Positions 34,741 to 46,939 of a stretch of 64,000 bases of DNA are shown in pieces (the stretch's first letter is position 1; every line of letters starts with the position of its first letter). Location of the stretch: the NCBI GenBank assembly GCA_038503035.1, contig JAVSML010024436.1:186001-250000 (forward strand), written 5' to 3'. Both the position numbers and the translations under genes were made by a program. The notes under the pieces were generated by a model that saw nothing but the letters and a program-made list of their open reading frames with translations, made no database searches and was not told the DNA's origin. This DNA comes from Crocodylus rhombifer. Its lineage: Eukaryota; Chordata; Crocodylia; Crocodylidae.

Positions 34741-35508
34741 GTGTTTATGTACCTCATTCTTATTATCACTGGAAATCAGATGTGTAAATAACTTTGAGGA
34801 TCTGGGCCTTGGATATTCATGCTCATCATGTAATCAGCCTAGTAATGTAACATGTCATGAGACATTTTTGGAGTTTTAGCCTCAAGACAGCCAAAAAAAA
34901 AAAGGTTGGAAGTTCACTTCTACTCATTTTCTGTAGATGAGCTGCTCTCTTTAGATTGGCAAAATATAATGTGAAGTGCCAAAACACTGTAAAAGCTAAT
35001 GACAAAGTCTTCCTCATCAAGACCATCCACAAGTTTTTCCTTCTATGCTTTTATTTTCTCATTGGCCACAGATCCTCAGGTCTACAAATGCTAGCCACAT
35101 TCCCCAGCCTGCTGGCTTTTCACACACCCTCTAGCACTGCCCTCTCAGCATGTCATGACCCTTCTAAACTGTAATGCCTGTATACTCATATACATTCCTC
35201 CTTGAGACCTACCTTAGCTCATATGCTTGTTAGGAGGGCTTTTGAAAATCCTGTTGCTCCCCCAAATATTTCTTAGGAGACCTGGGACACATGATCAGCA
35301 GGTTATTCTGAAAATCCTGAGGGCTCAAATGTGCCTCAAGTCCCCATTGGAGCCCTCAGAAGGTTGCTGGGCCTACAAAAGCTTCTGTAAAATCCAGCAT
35401 TAGGTACCTGTCCTAAGAAACTCATGGCCTGGTTTTACAAGGCATCAACACTCAGTGCCCTCTGAAATCAATGGGAACTGAGGGTGGTCAGCACCAATCA
35501 GGAGTAGC

Positions 35509-35820
35509 TTAGGGTGCCTGTACACAAGTGCAGAGGCTGTTCCGATGCGCTGGAATTCCAGCTTCTTGGAGCAGACTCGATTAATCGAGTCTGCTGAAGC
35601 ATGGCAATTGCCATGTTTCAGCAGCCTCCTGCATCTCATGGATCAGTGTCCCTGTGCTTTAAAACGGCAGTGGGGACACTTTAAAGCTTGTCAAATGAGC
35701 TTCAGTTCAAGTGCCCCCACCACAATTTTTAAGCGTGTGATGTGGCAGCATCTAAATTAGAGCAGCTCTTGGAACCACTCTAATTAAAGCACCCTGGAGC
35801 ACATGTAAAAGTGCCCTTAA
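35509..35820. mobile_element. palindromic MITE (Chompy-like)
   Basis: Ends ttagggtgcctgtacacaag (left) and, as reverse complement, ttaagggcacttttacatgtgc (right) are imperfect inverted repeats. Inside are a perfect 26-bp palindrome (35570-35595) and an overlapping 34-bp palindrome with one mismatched pair (35591-35624). A relative lies at 43935-44118. Chompy is a crocodilian MITE family described in the literature; the assignment is from general appearance, not a database match. Confidence 0.6.
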
Positions 35821-36479
35821 TGCCTCTCAAAATCCAGGTCATTGTGAGTCAGTGGCAGAACTAGAAAAAAAACCCAACGCTAGACGATGTCTTCTCAGTG
35901 TCACAAGGCAGTTTATTGTGTTGTTAAATGCAGTGTCTATTTATTGTGTAAATAAGAATGAGCAAGATGAACTGCAGCATTATAAGTAGCAAGGGAGGTA
36001 ATTGTGAAAAGGAATGATAGATGCGGCACGGCATCAAAGGCGCATTCACTTTGGATTAAAATGTGAGTGTCAACCATTGATCGCACAGGTGACTAATTAT
36101 AGGCCTCCTGGGCAGGCTCAAAAGGCAGAGCAGAAAATGTGCAACTACAGTAGATAAATGCTGCCTATAAAAAAGGATGGAACATTAAACCTGGGGTTTT
36201 CATTATCCTGAAATTATTATTTTCACTTTGTACATGAGGTAAGAAGAGACAGGGATGTTTATAACCAACCCATACCTACATGTTATTTTTGGTATTTGTT
36301 AGGCTTGAAAGATCACAGATCACAAATATGACCCACAGGAATAATGTACAAAATTGCTTAGACTCTCTCAGGATCAAGCCTTTTGTACAATAAGGGACCC
36401 ATGCTATTTACAATTGCTTGCTTTGCCATTCTGTGATCAGAGGCATAACCTTTTAACAGGTGTTGTCCTCTGATCTGGT

Positions 36480-36660
36480 CTGAGCACAGGACGGGGAGCT
36501 AGGATTTCTCACCTTCTGCCACTTTCATTGTGTGACCTGGGCAAATCACTGCACTCTTCTGTCTCTCAGTTCTACTGCCAGTAAAATGGGGGGGGGCCTC
36601 CAATTTCCTGGGAGTAGTGTGAGGAGTAATTAGTTAATGTTCATAAATTGATATTAAAAT
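36480..36660 (+). repeat. MIR SINE
   Basis: Clear MIR order: tgtgacctgggcaaatcactgc, ctctcagttctactgccagtaaaatgg, a G8 run, then gtgtgaggagtaattagttaatgttcataaa. Best preserved MIR in the window, and evidence of an amniote genome. Confidence 0.75.
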
Positions 36661-37689
36661 GCAATTCCCACTTAAAATTTTGCCAATGATGAAAAACAAA
36701 TAACTTACTAAGGAGGGTTTAAAATAGCTAGTGGCTATATTTATCATCCTCAAGGATCCCAAAGCAATTTCATATTGTTTTTATAGAAACTGCTTTGTTC
36801 ACCACACTGAGATGCAGCCATCCCTGTGGTAAAAGGGGGCAGATTTTTAATAATTTACTGTGGCACTCTACTACAGAAAACAAAGTAAAATGTCATATCC
36901 AATAGAAACTTCAGGGGGAATGGAAGCAAGTACCTTAAGAGTACTGTTCACTTACAAGATAGTTCTGAATCATTTAAAAGCCATTAACTTCCAATAAAGT
37001 GAATTAGCATAGCTGTTTTGTTAGAAAGCAAAAAGCCTACTCAGACATACATGGATCACGAATATCCTTACTGTTTTTATGAAAATGGAAAGTACAATTT
37101 CTACAGCCAAAGACAACAGCAAGGGCAAGAAAAGAATGTTCGGTATTCAGCAAAAAGGAAGGATCTGACTGACTGGAAATGTATTTACAATTCAGAAGGA
37201 TTTATTAAAATAATACTAAGGTACCAGCTTCAATCTGCAAGAGTAATGCAGTAGGGAGCTAAGAGAAAGCTTTGTACCAATTTAAAGAGTTTAATGGCCA
37301 GAATTTAGATTGAATTTTTTTTAAAAGTACAGTGGGGAAGGGGAAAGGGGGGAGGAGTTTTTACCTCCAGAAAAAAAAAATCCATGACATTTTGGGGGGG
37401 TGATTTAATAAATTACCCTGATTTCTTTTTTATGCTAGCATATGAGAAATAGAAAGTGAAACGGACTACAAACAGAAAATGAGACTAACTTTACTGCCCA
37501 CACCTTGAGAGAAAGGAGAGATATAAATTAGCATCAGGACAAGTACAGATTCTTTTAGTAACACAGACATGAGAGTTCACAGGCTAGAACCAATCTGGGC
37601 TCAGGTGCTACATAGTCCAGGTCATGGTATAAGTAAAATATGAGGGGGTCAGACAAAGGCCTGTCTAAGGGCAATCAGTACCAAGAATG

Positions 37690-37800
37690 AATTAGGCAAG
37701 AATTCTTGTGGGTAATATTTCTATTGAACCAGTGTGTGGTTGGTATAGACAAAGGCAAGCTTTCCAGTATCACCGTATCCTTCCTCAGGCCTCTGAGGCA
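37690..37800 (-). repeat. dispersed repeat tail, inverted copy
   Basis: On the minus strand reads ggaaagcttgcctttgtc ... gttcaatagaaatattacccac ... ttcttgcc, matching the 4815-4902 family. The family therefore occurs in both orientations. Confidence 0.4.
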
Positions 37801-37967
37801 AGCAGACACAGCTGAGTTAAACAGCATATGGAACAGATCTTGTTAAGCAGGGTCATTATTACCTGTGGGGTGCAAAGTTTAGCAAGTTTTATGACAGACC
37901 ATGAAGTCATTGTCTATGTTAAGTCCTTAGTACTCAGTGTCCAGCAGGGTGATGAACATAATAGCAG

Positions 37968-39135
37968 CACAGAAAGTTAAGGTTGGAAGGGACCTCAGGA
38001 GGTCATCTAGTCCAACCCCCTGCTCAAAGCAGGACCATCCCCAACTAGATCATCTCAGCCAATGCTTTGTCTAGCTAGGTTTTGAAAACCTCCAAGGATG
38101 GAGCTTCCACTACCTCTCTAGGTAACCTGTTCCAGTGTTTTACTACCCTCTGAGTGAGAAAATTCTTCCTAATATCTAACCTAAACTTCCCTTGCTGCAA
38201 CTTGAGACCATTGCTCCTTGTTCTGTTATCTGCCACCACTGAGAACAGTCCAGCTCTATCCTCTTTCAAACCCCACTCCAGGTAGTTGAAGGCTGCTATT
38301 AAGTCCCATCTCAGTCTCATCTTCTCTAGACTAAATAGATTCATAGATGTAGGGTCAGAAGGGACCTTGCAGATCTTCGACTCCGACCCCCTGCCCTGGG
38401 CAGGATGGAAAACTGGGCTCAAATGACCCCAGCTAGGTAATCATGAAGCTTCCTCTTAAAGACCCCCAAGGTAGGAGCCAGCACCACTTCCCTTGGAAGT
38501 TGGTTCCAGATCTAAGCCGCCCTCAGTCTTTCCTCATAAGTCATGTCCCTCAGTCCCCTCACCATTTTTGTCACCCTCTCTTGGACTTTCTCCAATTTGT
38601 TCACATCCTTTCTGTAGTGAGGGACCCAAAACTGAACACAGTACTCCAGATGTGGCCTCGCCAGTGCTTAATAGAGGGGAATAATCACTTCCCTTGATCT
38701 ACTGGCAACACACCTACCAATGCAGCCCAGAATGCCGTTAGCCTTCTTGGCAAGAACAGCACACTGCTGGCTCATATTCAGCTTACTGTTCACTGTAACC
38801 CCCAGGTCCTTTTCTGCAGAGCTGCTGCCCAGCCAGTCAGCCCCCAGTCTGTACTGGTGCATGGGATTGTTCCACCCTAAGTGCAGGACTTTGCACTTGT
38901 CCTTGTTGAACTGCATGAGATTCCTTTTGGCCCAATCCTCCAATTTGTCTAGCTCACTCTGAATCCTAGCTGTACCCCCCAGTGTATCTACTACTCCCCC
39001 CAGCTTGGTGTCATCTGCAAACTTGCTGAGGGTGCACTCTATGCCATCTTCCAGGTTGTTGATAAGATATTGAACAAAGCCAGCCCCAGGATCAACCCCT
39101 GTGGTACTCCACTTGATACTGCCTTCCTCAGCCTG
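37968..39135 (-). mobile_element. CR1 3' half, older subfamily, with a nested CR1
   Basis: Minus-strand CR1 from the VLFNIFI/LEDGIE region to the 3' end (plus text aaggttggaagggacctcaggaggtcatctagtccaac). The 156-codon frame 38668-39138 includes FADDTKLGG with the canonical second RT motif, CKVLHLG, EKDLGVTV, and SRSREVIIPLY; a second frame 38075-38422 carries the C-terminus. The interruption at 38338-38523 is another CR1. Same subfamily as 50162-51895. Confidence 0.9.
38338..38523 (-). mobile_element. CR1 3' end nested inside another CR1
   Basis: 186 bp of a different CR1 subfamily (attcatagatgtagggtcagaagggacc ... ctgggctcaaatgaccccagc ... cttggaagttggttccagatc). The host CR1 reads ...tctctagactaaata before it and cagtctttcctcataagtcat after it. 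The uninterrupted sister copy at 51480-51530 shows the empty arrangement. Confidence 0.85.
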
Positions 39136-39146
39136 CACTTGGGAGC

Positions 39147-41520
39147 CTCATAGTTTCATAGTTTGTAGGGTTGGAAGGGACCTGAGCAGATCATTGAGTC
39201 CGACCCCCTGCCATGGCAGAAAAGAGTACTGGGGTCAAACAACCCCAGCAAGGTGATTGTCTAACCTCCTCTTAAAGACCCCCAGGGTAGGAGCCAGCAC
39301 CACTTCGCTTGGAAGTTGGTTCCAGATCCTAGCCACTCTGACCATGAAGTAGCGCCTCCTGATGTCTAGTCTGAATCTACCCTCTGCCAGCTTGTGACCT
39401 TTATTTCTAGTCACTCCTGATAGTGCTCAGGGGAACAGGGATTCTCCCAATGCCTGCTGGTCTCCTCTGACTAGTTTGTAACAGGCCACTAGATCCCCCC
39501 TCAGCCTTCTCTTGTGGGGGCTGAACAGGTTCAGGTCCCGTAGCCTCTCCTCGTAGGGTCTCCCCTGCTGCCCCTGATCATGCGAGTGGCCCTCCTCTGG
39601 ACCCTCTGCATGTTGTCCACATCCCTCCTGAAGTGTGGGGCCCAGAACTGGACGCAGTACTCCAGCTGCGGCCTGACCAGTGCCGCATAGAGGGGGAGGA
39701 TCACCTCCTTGGACCTGCTTGAGATGCATCTGTGGATGCATGACAAGGTACGGTTGGCTTCCTGACTGCATTCCTACACTGCCGGCCCATGTTCATCTTG
39801 GCATCAGTGATGACTCCAAGATCCTTTTCTGCCTCTGCTCTGACGAGAAGGGAGTCCCCAGCCTGTAGGTATGGTGCTGGTTCTTCCTTCCCACGTGCTG
39901 CACCTTGCACTTGTTGGTGTTGAATCCCATCCTGTTCTCATCCGCCCACCCCTGTAACCTGTCTAGGTCCGATTGTAGCCTATTTCTTCCTTCTAGCGTG
40001 CCCACATCCCCCCACATCTTAGTGTCATCAGTAAATTTGAACAGGGTGCTTTTTACCCCCTCGTCCAAGTCACTGATGAAGATGTTGAACAGTGCGGGCC
40101 CGAGGACCGAGCCCTGTGGAACCCCACTGCCCACGTCCCTCCAGGTTGAAAATGACCCATCCAGCACCGCTCTCTGGGTGCGGCCGGTTGGCAACCCATT
40201 TGATTGTGTAGGTGTCGACACCACAGTCCCCCAGTTTTTTAATGAGAACGGGGTGAGAGACAGTGTCGAAGGCCTTCCGAAAGTCCAGAAAGACTATGTC
40301 CACTGCTACCCCTGCTTCTAAGGATGTGGTGACCTGGTTGTAGAAGGCCACCAGGTTGGTCTGACAGGACCTGCTGCTAATGAACCTGTGTTGGTTGCCC
40401 CTAAGCATAATCTCCCCTGCTGGTCCCTCAGGGACATGTGCCAGGATAATTCTCTCAAAAAGCTTGCCCAGGATCAAGGTAAGACTAACTGGCCTAGAGT
40501 TCCCCTGGTCCTCCTTCCTCCCCTTTTTGAAGATGGGAGCCACACTGGCCCTCTTCCAGTCCTCTGGCACCACACCAGAACACCACGAGTGCTCATAAAG
40601 ACGTGTCAGGGGTCCCGCAATGACCTCAGCTAATTCCCTCAGCACTCTGGGGTGGAGATCATCTGCACCAGCTGATTTAAATACATCCAGTCCCTCCAGA
40701 AGCTCCCTAACTAGATCCTCACTGACCCTTGGCCTGGGTGCACCTCCCCTGGGGCCTGAGGGGGTCCCGGTGGGGGGGCTGATCCGGGCCCTGCTCAGGA
40801 AAATGGAGGCAAAGAAGTCATTAAATAGATTAGCTTTGTCGTCTGGTGTGGCGACCAAATTTCCTAGCGTGTCTTGCAGGGTCCCCACATTACCGGGTAC
40901 CTTCTTTTTGCCCCCTATGTATTTAAAAAAGGACTTCCTGTTGTCCTTGATCCGGGAAGCTAGTCCCAGTTCCATCTCCGCCTTGGCCTTCCTGACCGCC
41001 CCCCTGCATCCCCGAGCAACTATAGTATAGTCCTCCCTGGTGGTGACCCCTCCCTTCCGTTGGGCGTACGCCTCCCTTTTAGCTAGAAGACACTCCCAGA
41101 TGCTTTTGGTGAGCCATGGGGGCTTTTGCGCCCTCCTGCCCCCTTTGATCCGTGTTGGGATTACCTCCCTTTGGGCTTGGAGGATCATCTTCTTAAGGAG
41201 CAACCACTCTTCTTGGACACCTGGCTCCCCTCCCCTCCCCCCCTCCCCTCCCTTCCGGGACCTCAGTGCCTCCCCGACTATTCTCCTTAGCTCATTGAAG
41301 TCCACCCTCCTGAAAACTAGGGCTGCTGCCTTGCTGCCAGCCTTTGCCACCTTGCACTGGATGGTGAATTCCAGCAGGCAATGATCACTGTCGCCCAGGT
41401 GGTCAAGCACCCGCAGCCCCCTCACCAGGTCATCGCCCGTGGCCAGCACCAGGTCTAACAAGGCGTCTCCCCTGGTGGGGCTATATACCTCCTGAGTTAG
41501 ATGGAGGCCCTGCATTTTGG
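39147..41520 (-). mobile_element. CR1 LINE, 2.4 kb, young, 5'-truncated
   Basis: Minus strand. The 3' end is at 39147 (plus text catagtttcatagtttgtagggttggaaggg) and the 5' truncation is near 41520, inside the endonuclease coding region. It abuts the CR1 at 37968-39135, in the same orientation, and probably inserted at or next to it. It carries the most complete ORF2 of the window, with a frameshift near 40195 and another near 39790. Confidence 0.93.
40070..41515 (-). pseudogene. CR1 ORF2: endonuclease end, linker, reverse transcriptase start
   Basis: 481-codon frame. Residues 14-52 are the end of the AP-type endonuclease, with the conserved SDH motif in GDSDHCLLEF (His 45). The linker has KPPWLTK (131-137) and KSFFKYIGGKK. 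The reverse transcriptase starts with SAGADDLHPRVLREL (281-295) and VAPIFKKGR; the usual NYRPVSL reads NSRPVSL (339-345). Motif A is FLDFRKAFD with the catalytic aspartate at 411. A frameshift near 40195 makes the last ~40 residues non-CR1. The correct frame continues in 39793-40224 with GVPQGSVLGP and FTDDTKMWG, then shifts again toward 39427-39771. A living element's product would nick target DNA and reverse-transcribe CR1 RNA; this copy is dead. Confidence 0.9.
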
Positions 41521-42082
41521 CTAAGAACCAAGGTGTGAGTTAGTTCACTCCACAGCCACCTGCCCTGCTGCCTTGCCTTTGCCAGCAACTCCAATCTTGA
41601 TGCATCTGTTTTCATCTGTTTACTTAAGCCAGCTTTGCATTTTTCACAGGGCTCTCTGTGCACAGAACACCATCTCTGTACTTTCATCTATGATGCCACT
41701 TTTCTCATCTTTTAAATGATGCCTAAAAACTCAGTTCCATGCTGATGCAGTAAATATATGAAGTATATGAAGCAGTAATACTCCCTGTTCTTTGAAGTTT
41801 GTTAATACTTTAAAAGTCTTAAATATGAGCCAAGAATGTGCACAGCTAAATTCAGCTATTACTTTGTATTTTTTTATCTCTCCTTGTGCTTTCATTTGGC
41901 AGCCTTGCTAGTAATATCCCATTTAAAACAAAAAGCAAAATAGCTATTGGGCAGAAACTGTATCTACATTTTCTGTCAAGGAGCTAACACAATCTTGGAA
42001 TGATAATAAATTATTATTGTCGTTATTATTGTCAGGAGTGATGTAAGTGTGGGGGCATCAATCGTGCACACCCATTTAGTAA
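41521..42082. other. gene-free stretch
   Basis: Flank of the CR1, AT-rich, with a short (ATT)n-like tract at 42003-42031. Nothing else is supported. Confidence 0.45.
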
Positions 42083-42256
42083 CTTCAGGGTTGAATTATT
42101 GCCAGTCATAACGGTGGACACTGTCAGCAACTAGCCTATAGCCACTGCCAGCCCAAAACCATAAAGGCATCAAACACTTTTCATGTAGTAACAACTTTTG
42201 GTGATTAATGACCTAGCAATTAGTACAGTCACCTTAGAGATGCAAGGCATTGTATT
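42083..42256 (+). repeat. 174-bp dispersed repeat, copy 1
   Basis: Matches 47523-47697 in the same orientation (attattgccagtcataa, ctagcctatagccactgcc, catcaaacacttttcatgtag, cttagagatgcaa), with scattered substitutions and a few short gaps. Terminal structures are not obvious and the family is not recognised. Confidence 0.8.
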
Positions 42257-42724
42257 TTTATTGTTATTGAACCACGCATAATTGTAAAGCAAAATTCTCA
42301 ATCCAGATGCCCTCAAGCTTTCAGAAAATTCATGTCTGGACTTTTAACCTGAAACTTTTCACACCTATTTTCTCCCCACTTTTCTTTTTAATTAGTATAT
42401 TTTAAATCATTCTAATGTCACAATGTAAATTGCTGATCACTACATGTGACAAAAGTTTTACATTAGCACTAAGATTCAGACATCACAACGTACCCAAAGT
42501 TCAAACAGTTATCTGATTCCCTTCACACAGCAAAGATAGCCAAGTCATTCTTCAAATATCAACTCTCTCTTCTGTGCCAGCTGACATGGAAGTCCAAAGG
42601 CTCAAGTCTCATAAGGGTCTGTGGACATAAGCCCAGATCCTCAAAGATATTTAGGTGCCTAACACTTAATTGTTCAGTGGGAATGGTATAGCTAACAAGA
42701 AGCTAGGTGCCTAAATAAATCTGG

Positions 42725-43553
42725 ATAGGCTACAGGGGTGGGCTAACATAAACAGGATGTGTTTCAATACTGACACGTGCAGGGTGCTGCACTTGGGCAG
42801 TAGAAACCAGCAGCACACTTATAAGATGGGAAACGCCCTTCTTGAGAGCACGGAGGCAGAAAGGGATCTTGGAGTCATTACTGACTCCAGGATGAACATG
42901 GGCCAACAATGCAAGCTCACGGTTGGTTGGCAGGGCTAACCGGACCTTGTCGTGCATCCACAGGTCCATCTCAAGCAGGGCCAAGGAGGTGATCCTCCCC
43001 CTCTATGTGACACTGGTCAGACCACAGCTGGAGTACTGCGTCCAGTTCTGTGCACCCCACTTCAGGAGGGATGTGGATAACACTGAAAGGGTCCAGAGGA
43101 GGGCCAGCTGCATGATCTGGGGACAACAGGGCAGACCCTACAATAAAAGACTGTGGGACCTGAATCTGTTCAGCCTTCACAAGAGAAGGCTGAGGGGGGA
43201 CCTGGTGACTGTCTATAAACTCACTAGGAGGGACCAGAAGGGTTTGGGGGAGACACTGTTTCCCCTAGCACCCTCTGGCATAACAAGTAATAATGGACAC
43301 AAGTTGTCGGAGAGTAGGTTTAGATTAAACATCTGCAAGAACTACTTCACAGTTAGGGGAGCTAGGAGCTGGAACCAACTTCCAAGGGAAGTGGTGCTGA
43401 CTCCTACCCTGGGAGTCTTTAAGAAGAGGCTTGATGCCTACCTGGCTGGACTCATTTGAGTCCAGTTTTTCTCCCGCCCAGGCGGGGGGTCGGACTTGAA
43501 GATCTACAAGGTCCCTTCCGACCCTACTTCTATGATTCTATGATTCTATGAAT
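42725..43553 (+). mobile_element. CR1 3' third, young
   Basis: Plus-strand CR1 from the WADENRM/VLHLG region to the tail. Frame 42757-42939 has CRVLHLGS and ERDLGVITDS; a frameshift near 42930 moves to 42923-43459 (178 codons), with SRAKEVILPLY, LVRPQLEYCVQFCAP, RRLRGDLVTVYKL, YFTVRGARSWNQLP, and a C-terminal RLDAYLAGLI. The tail is a clear (ATTCTATG)n microsatellite at about 43531-43553, diagnostic of CR1. Confidence 0.95.
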
Positions 43554-43934
43554 ACCTTGCAGAATCTGAGCCATAGTTTCTTCCCATAATAGATAGCATA
43601 TTGATATGGCATGTAATAAGAAGATATTTTCAACATAGTCCTGTGATGAAGTCTCACAAAAAAAGAGCAACAGGCCATCTGATGCTAGAAATAAGAACAG
43701 CATTTAAGAATATCCATGGGCAACTCGGATGCCCATAAGCACAAGCCAACCCAACATTTCTCCAAAACAGCAGAGACAGAACTCCCATGCTCCTGTTCCA
43801 TTTATAGGCCCCAATCACTTGATCAAATGGGTAATCTCCAGTTGCTGGTAACACCAAATGTTCTATCGCACTGCTGTCCAAAATATGATGCACAGAGCAC
43901 TTACTTGTGGTCTGCACAGCACTGTTTATTCCCT

Positions 43935-44118
43935 CAGGGCACCTATACACAAGCATGGAGGCTGCTCCAACATGCTGGAATTCCAGCGCAATTAATCGAG
44001 TCTACTGGAGTGTGGCAATTACCAGTGGGAATACTGACACACCAGACATGCTCCAAGAGCTGCTCTAATTAAAGTGCCATACCCTGCCCCTATCCACCAG
44101 AGCACATGTAAAAGTGCC
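43935..44118. mobile_element. palindromic MITE (Chompy-like), second copy
   Basis: Starts cagggcacctatacacaagc and ends ccagagcacatgtaaaagtgcct; shares ctggaattccagc and attaatcgagtct with 35509-35820 but lacks half of the central palindrome. Confidence 0.55.
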
Positions 44119-44124
44119 TATAGT

Positions 44125-46250
44125 TATTTACAGCTGCTAAATCAAAATGCATTTTTTAAGTTATTTGCCATGGTGCTGAAATAGCCACAAGAAAGTTCTG
44201 CCATTGGAAACAGGAAAGCAAGGGTCAACAGAATCATGAATCAGTGGAAGGAGAGGTGACCTGACCAATAGTGTATGGGAAGGATGAGAAGGGAGGCTGC
44301 CAATAGGATCATAAATGTGAGGATTGGTAACTCAACACTTTTAAGGTATAGCTAATACCATACACAATTTAAGGACCCCTGTTTCATCAGCTGCTACTCA
44401 CAAGAGGAAAAATGATCCATCCCCGTCATGTGGTCAGTCATTCTGACCTTAAATCCTTTCAGATGGTTGAACCCTTATCTGCAAAATTATTGAGGTTTAT
44501 GCTTCCCACCAAAACACTCCTAATAAATCCTGCACACCTTAATTCTACTACCACTCACCCTCCCAAACTTATTTCCCCCATCTGGGGTTTTAAAGTCAAT
44601 TTTATTGGATGTGAAAGGTGCTGAATGACTAGTTCTGGTGAATGAATATGTCTGTAACTCCCTGTCTTTAGAAACATCTAGATGAAAGACTCAGCAAGCC
44701 AAAATGAGATGCTCCAACACTCCTACTGCAAGGGCATACAAAGAAATGTAGAAACCAGAACCCAGACATACCCTTAAATGTGGGGGATCATTATCTGCTT
44801 ATAGCATAAAATAACCAAAGTGTATTTAACCAGTCTGGAGATAACCAAAGTAGGCAGATGACACTGACTCCAAGATACCAACACAGCATGGCTAAAGGGC
44901 CTAACAGCTAATTCAAAACAGGGAAGCAGTGACCAATCACCCTTAACTTGACTGGAAACCAGCACTGATTTAATCTAATATAATATTAAAGATGCCAGTA
45001 AGGAAGGTGCATATTTCTGGAGACAGTATAAGATTTTGTCTGTGACTGGTCTAGTGAACAGCAAACAATAAAAGCCACTGTTTGTCATGCAACTGAACCA
45101 AGTGATATAATGAATACACCACTTTAAAAGAAATATGAGCCCAACGGTTGGACTATCAGATTAGAAAGGCATCTGCTGGCATACCTGTGAGAGGTGTACA
45201 ATAAAACAATTGAATATCAATGTAAACCCCCCCCAAAACAAACAACAACAACCAAAAACCAAGGCTAAGAGAATATGGACTTCATTCAGGAATATTTATT
45301 TGATTTGGTTGCTATTAGACTTGCAGAAGACTCCCAGCAAGGGTAATAAAAAGCTTGACTTCCTTTCTTTTATAGTACAAGTACTTTACACTAGAGCTCT
45401 TGCCAGTCATTTTCAAACTGGCCCTGCTCCTGTTTCAAATACTAAGAAATTCCATTTCTCATGGATCAGAGGACTTAGATATGGAAAAGCTCTATTAAGT
45501 CTTCAACTCTATCTCGCGAGCATTTTCAGGATTGCTCCCCACAATTGCTCCTCACAATATTATATATATATACATGTTTTTAACAATTAGTCCAGTCAAA
45601 TAGGTCAAACTGAAGCATGGGTTTGAACACATCAATGTGGAGCAGTTGCACTCCATCAGGGTTGTGCCTTTTGAATGTGCAAATATGGGGGAGCAGAGAG
45701 TGGTTACACAAAATTGTTTCATTCTAAATTTGGCTCTCATGAGTTTCCCTGCAATGGGGTTCCACAATTCCTCTTCGGAGATTTTTCATTCATACAGCCA
45801 ACCATTACAAAATAACTGTCAGTCAGTTGGGAACAGTGTGCCTTCTATAAAACTACTGTGATTCATCATTTTTGATCCAAATAATTAGCTGTGAGGGTTA
45901 GACAAAAACTCGGCAACAGAAGAGAGTTAATTAGTTTGCAGAATGAATGGATTCATTATGAGAAGACAGTTACTTTACATTTCATGAATCCCAGAGAACT
46001 TTAAAAATGATGGGCCAAATTCTGATCTCCCTTACACTAGCATCAATGGAGTCATTCCAATTTGACAGTCCTGAAAATGAGGTCAAACTCTGGCACTCCT
46101 ATGTGTTTTAGGAATGAACGCATTTTTTTACCAGACCAGAGCAAGTTTTCTTCAGAAATGATATCGAAGGAAAAGTACAGCCCTCTACATGTCATAGCAT
46201 CTGACAAATTAGGCTATCACTTATTAAGGCTTATGCCTCTCTGAACAAGC
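44125..46250. other. gene-free stretch
   Basis: No exon is supported. 46010-46075 (gggccaaattctgatctcccttac ... atcaatggagtcattcc) is a short piece of an interspersed repeat common in sauropsids; a related trace lies near 56070-56145. Confidence 0.4.
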
Positions 46251-46257
46251 CTCTAAT

Positions 46258-46880
46258 GTGCCACCCTGCCTTGCTCTTTCCCTTAGCTTGCCAGATATGC
46301 CTAGATCTCCAAGCAAGATGGTATGGTTTAAAAAAAAAAATCGCAAAGATCCTCCTCCTGAAATTCAGGTTGTAATTATGGAAGATAAGCAAACCGCTGG
46401 GTTAATAGAGAGCAGGGTTGGGAGTGTTATTAGAGATGTGGCAACTACTGTGCAGCTGCCTTTACAAACAAAACAGTTAAAGTATCTCAGATCAGGTGCT
46501 TTCAGAGAGGTCAGGTACTGAGACCTGTAGATCATAAATTTAGAAAGGCTGGATCCTACCAGAGGATCTGATAATAGATATGGAACAGAGGCACAAGAAC
46601 ATAAGGCAGAGATGCAACAAGCAGATGCAGAAGCAGCAAGTTCATTAAGTTCAAGAGCGCTGGATGAAAGCCTTAGAGATTGGACAGTTATTGCTCAAGT
46701 CTAAAATCTTGATAAGGGCCTGTGGGTGCAGTGAGAAATTGTAACTGAATTACTGTAATCCCTTAAAGATACAGCAGCACCGCAACAATAGGCAGGGGTT
46801 AAGGAAGGGGCAAGGGAGGTCCTTTTCTGTAGACTGTTTATCAAAGTTATGCAGCCGAGGAATATGAAGATGGCAACAGC
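46258..46880 (+). pseudogene. unidentified decayed coding-like stretch
   Basis: An 88-codon frame (46258-46521) has an internal Met followed by a basic segment (WFKKKNRKDPPPE) and a hydrophilic tail. After its stop, a neighbouring frame stays open at about 46543-46704 with Ala/Glu/Gln-rich residues (EHKAEMQQADAEAAS), and further open pieces with single stops run to about 46880. Codon pattern and residue mix look coding, and the composition differs from the flanks. I do not recognise the protein. A gag-like or other endogenous viral remnant, or a retrocopied gene, are possibilities. Broken by frameshifts and stops. Confidence 0.35.
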
Positions 46881-46939
46881 CACAGCACTTTGCCCCTTTA
46901 TAACGCATTAATACCACCAGGAATCGCAAACCGCTTTGC

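Noticed and set aside
37018..37254. 78-codon plus-strand frame rich in Tyr/Lys/Gln
   Set aside because: Matches AT-rich composition; no ATG at the frame start, no splice signals and no recognisable family.
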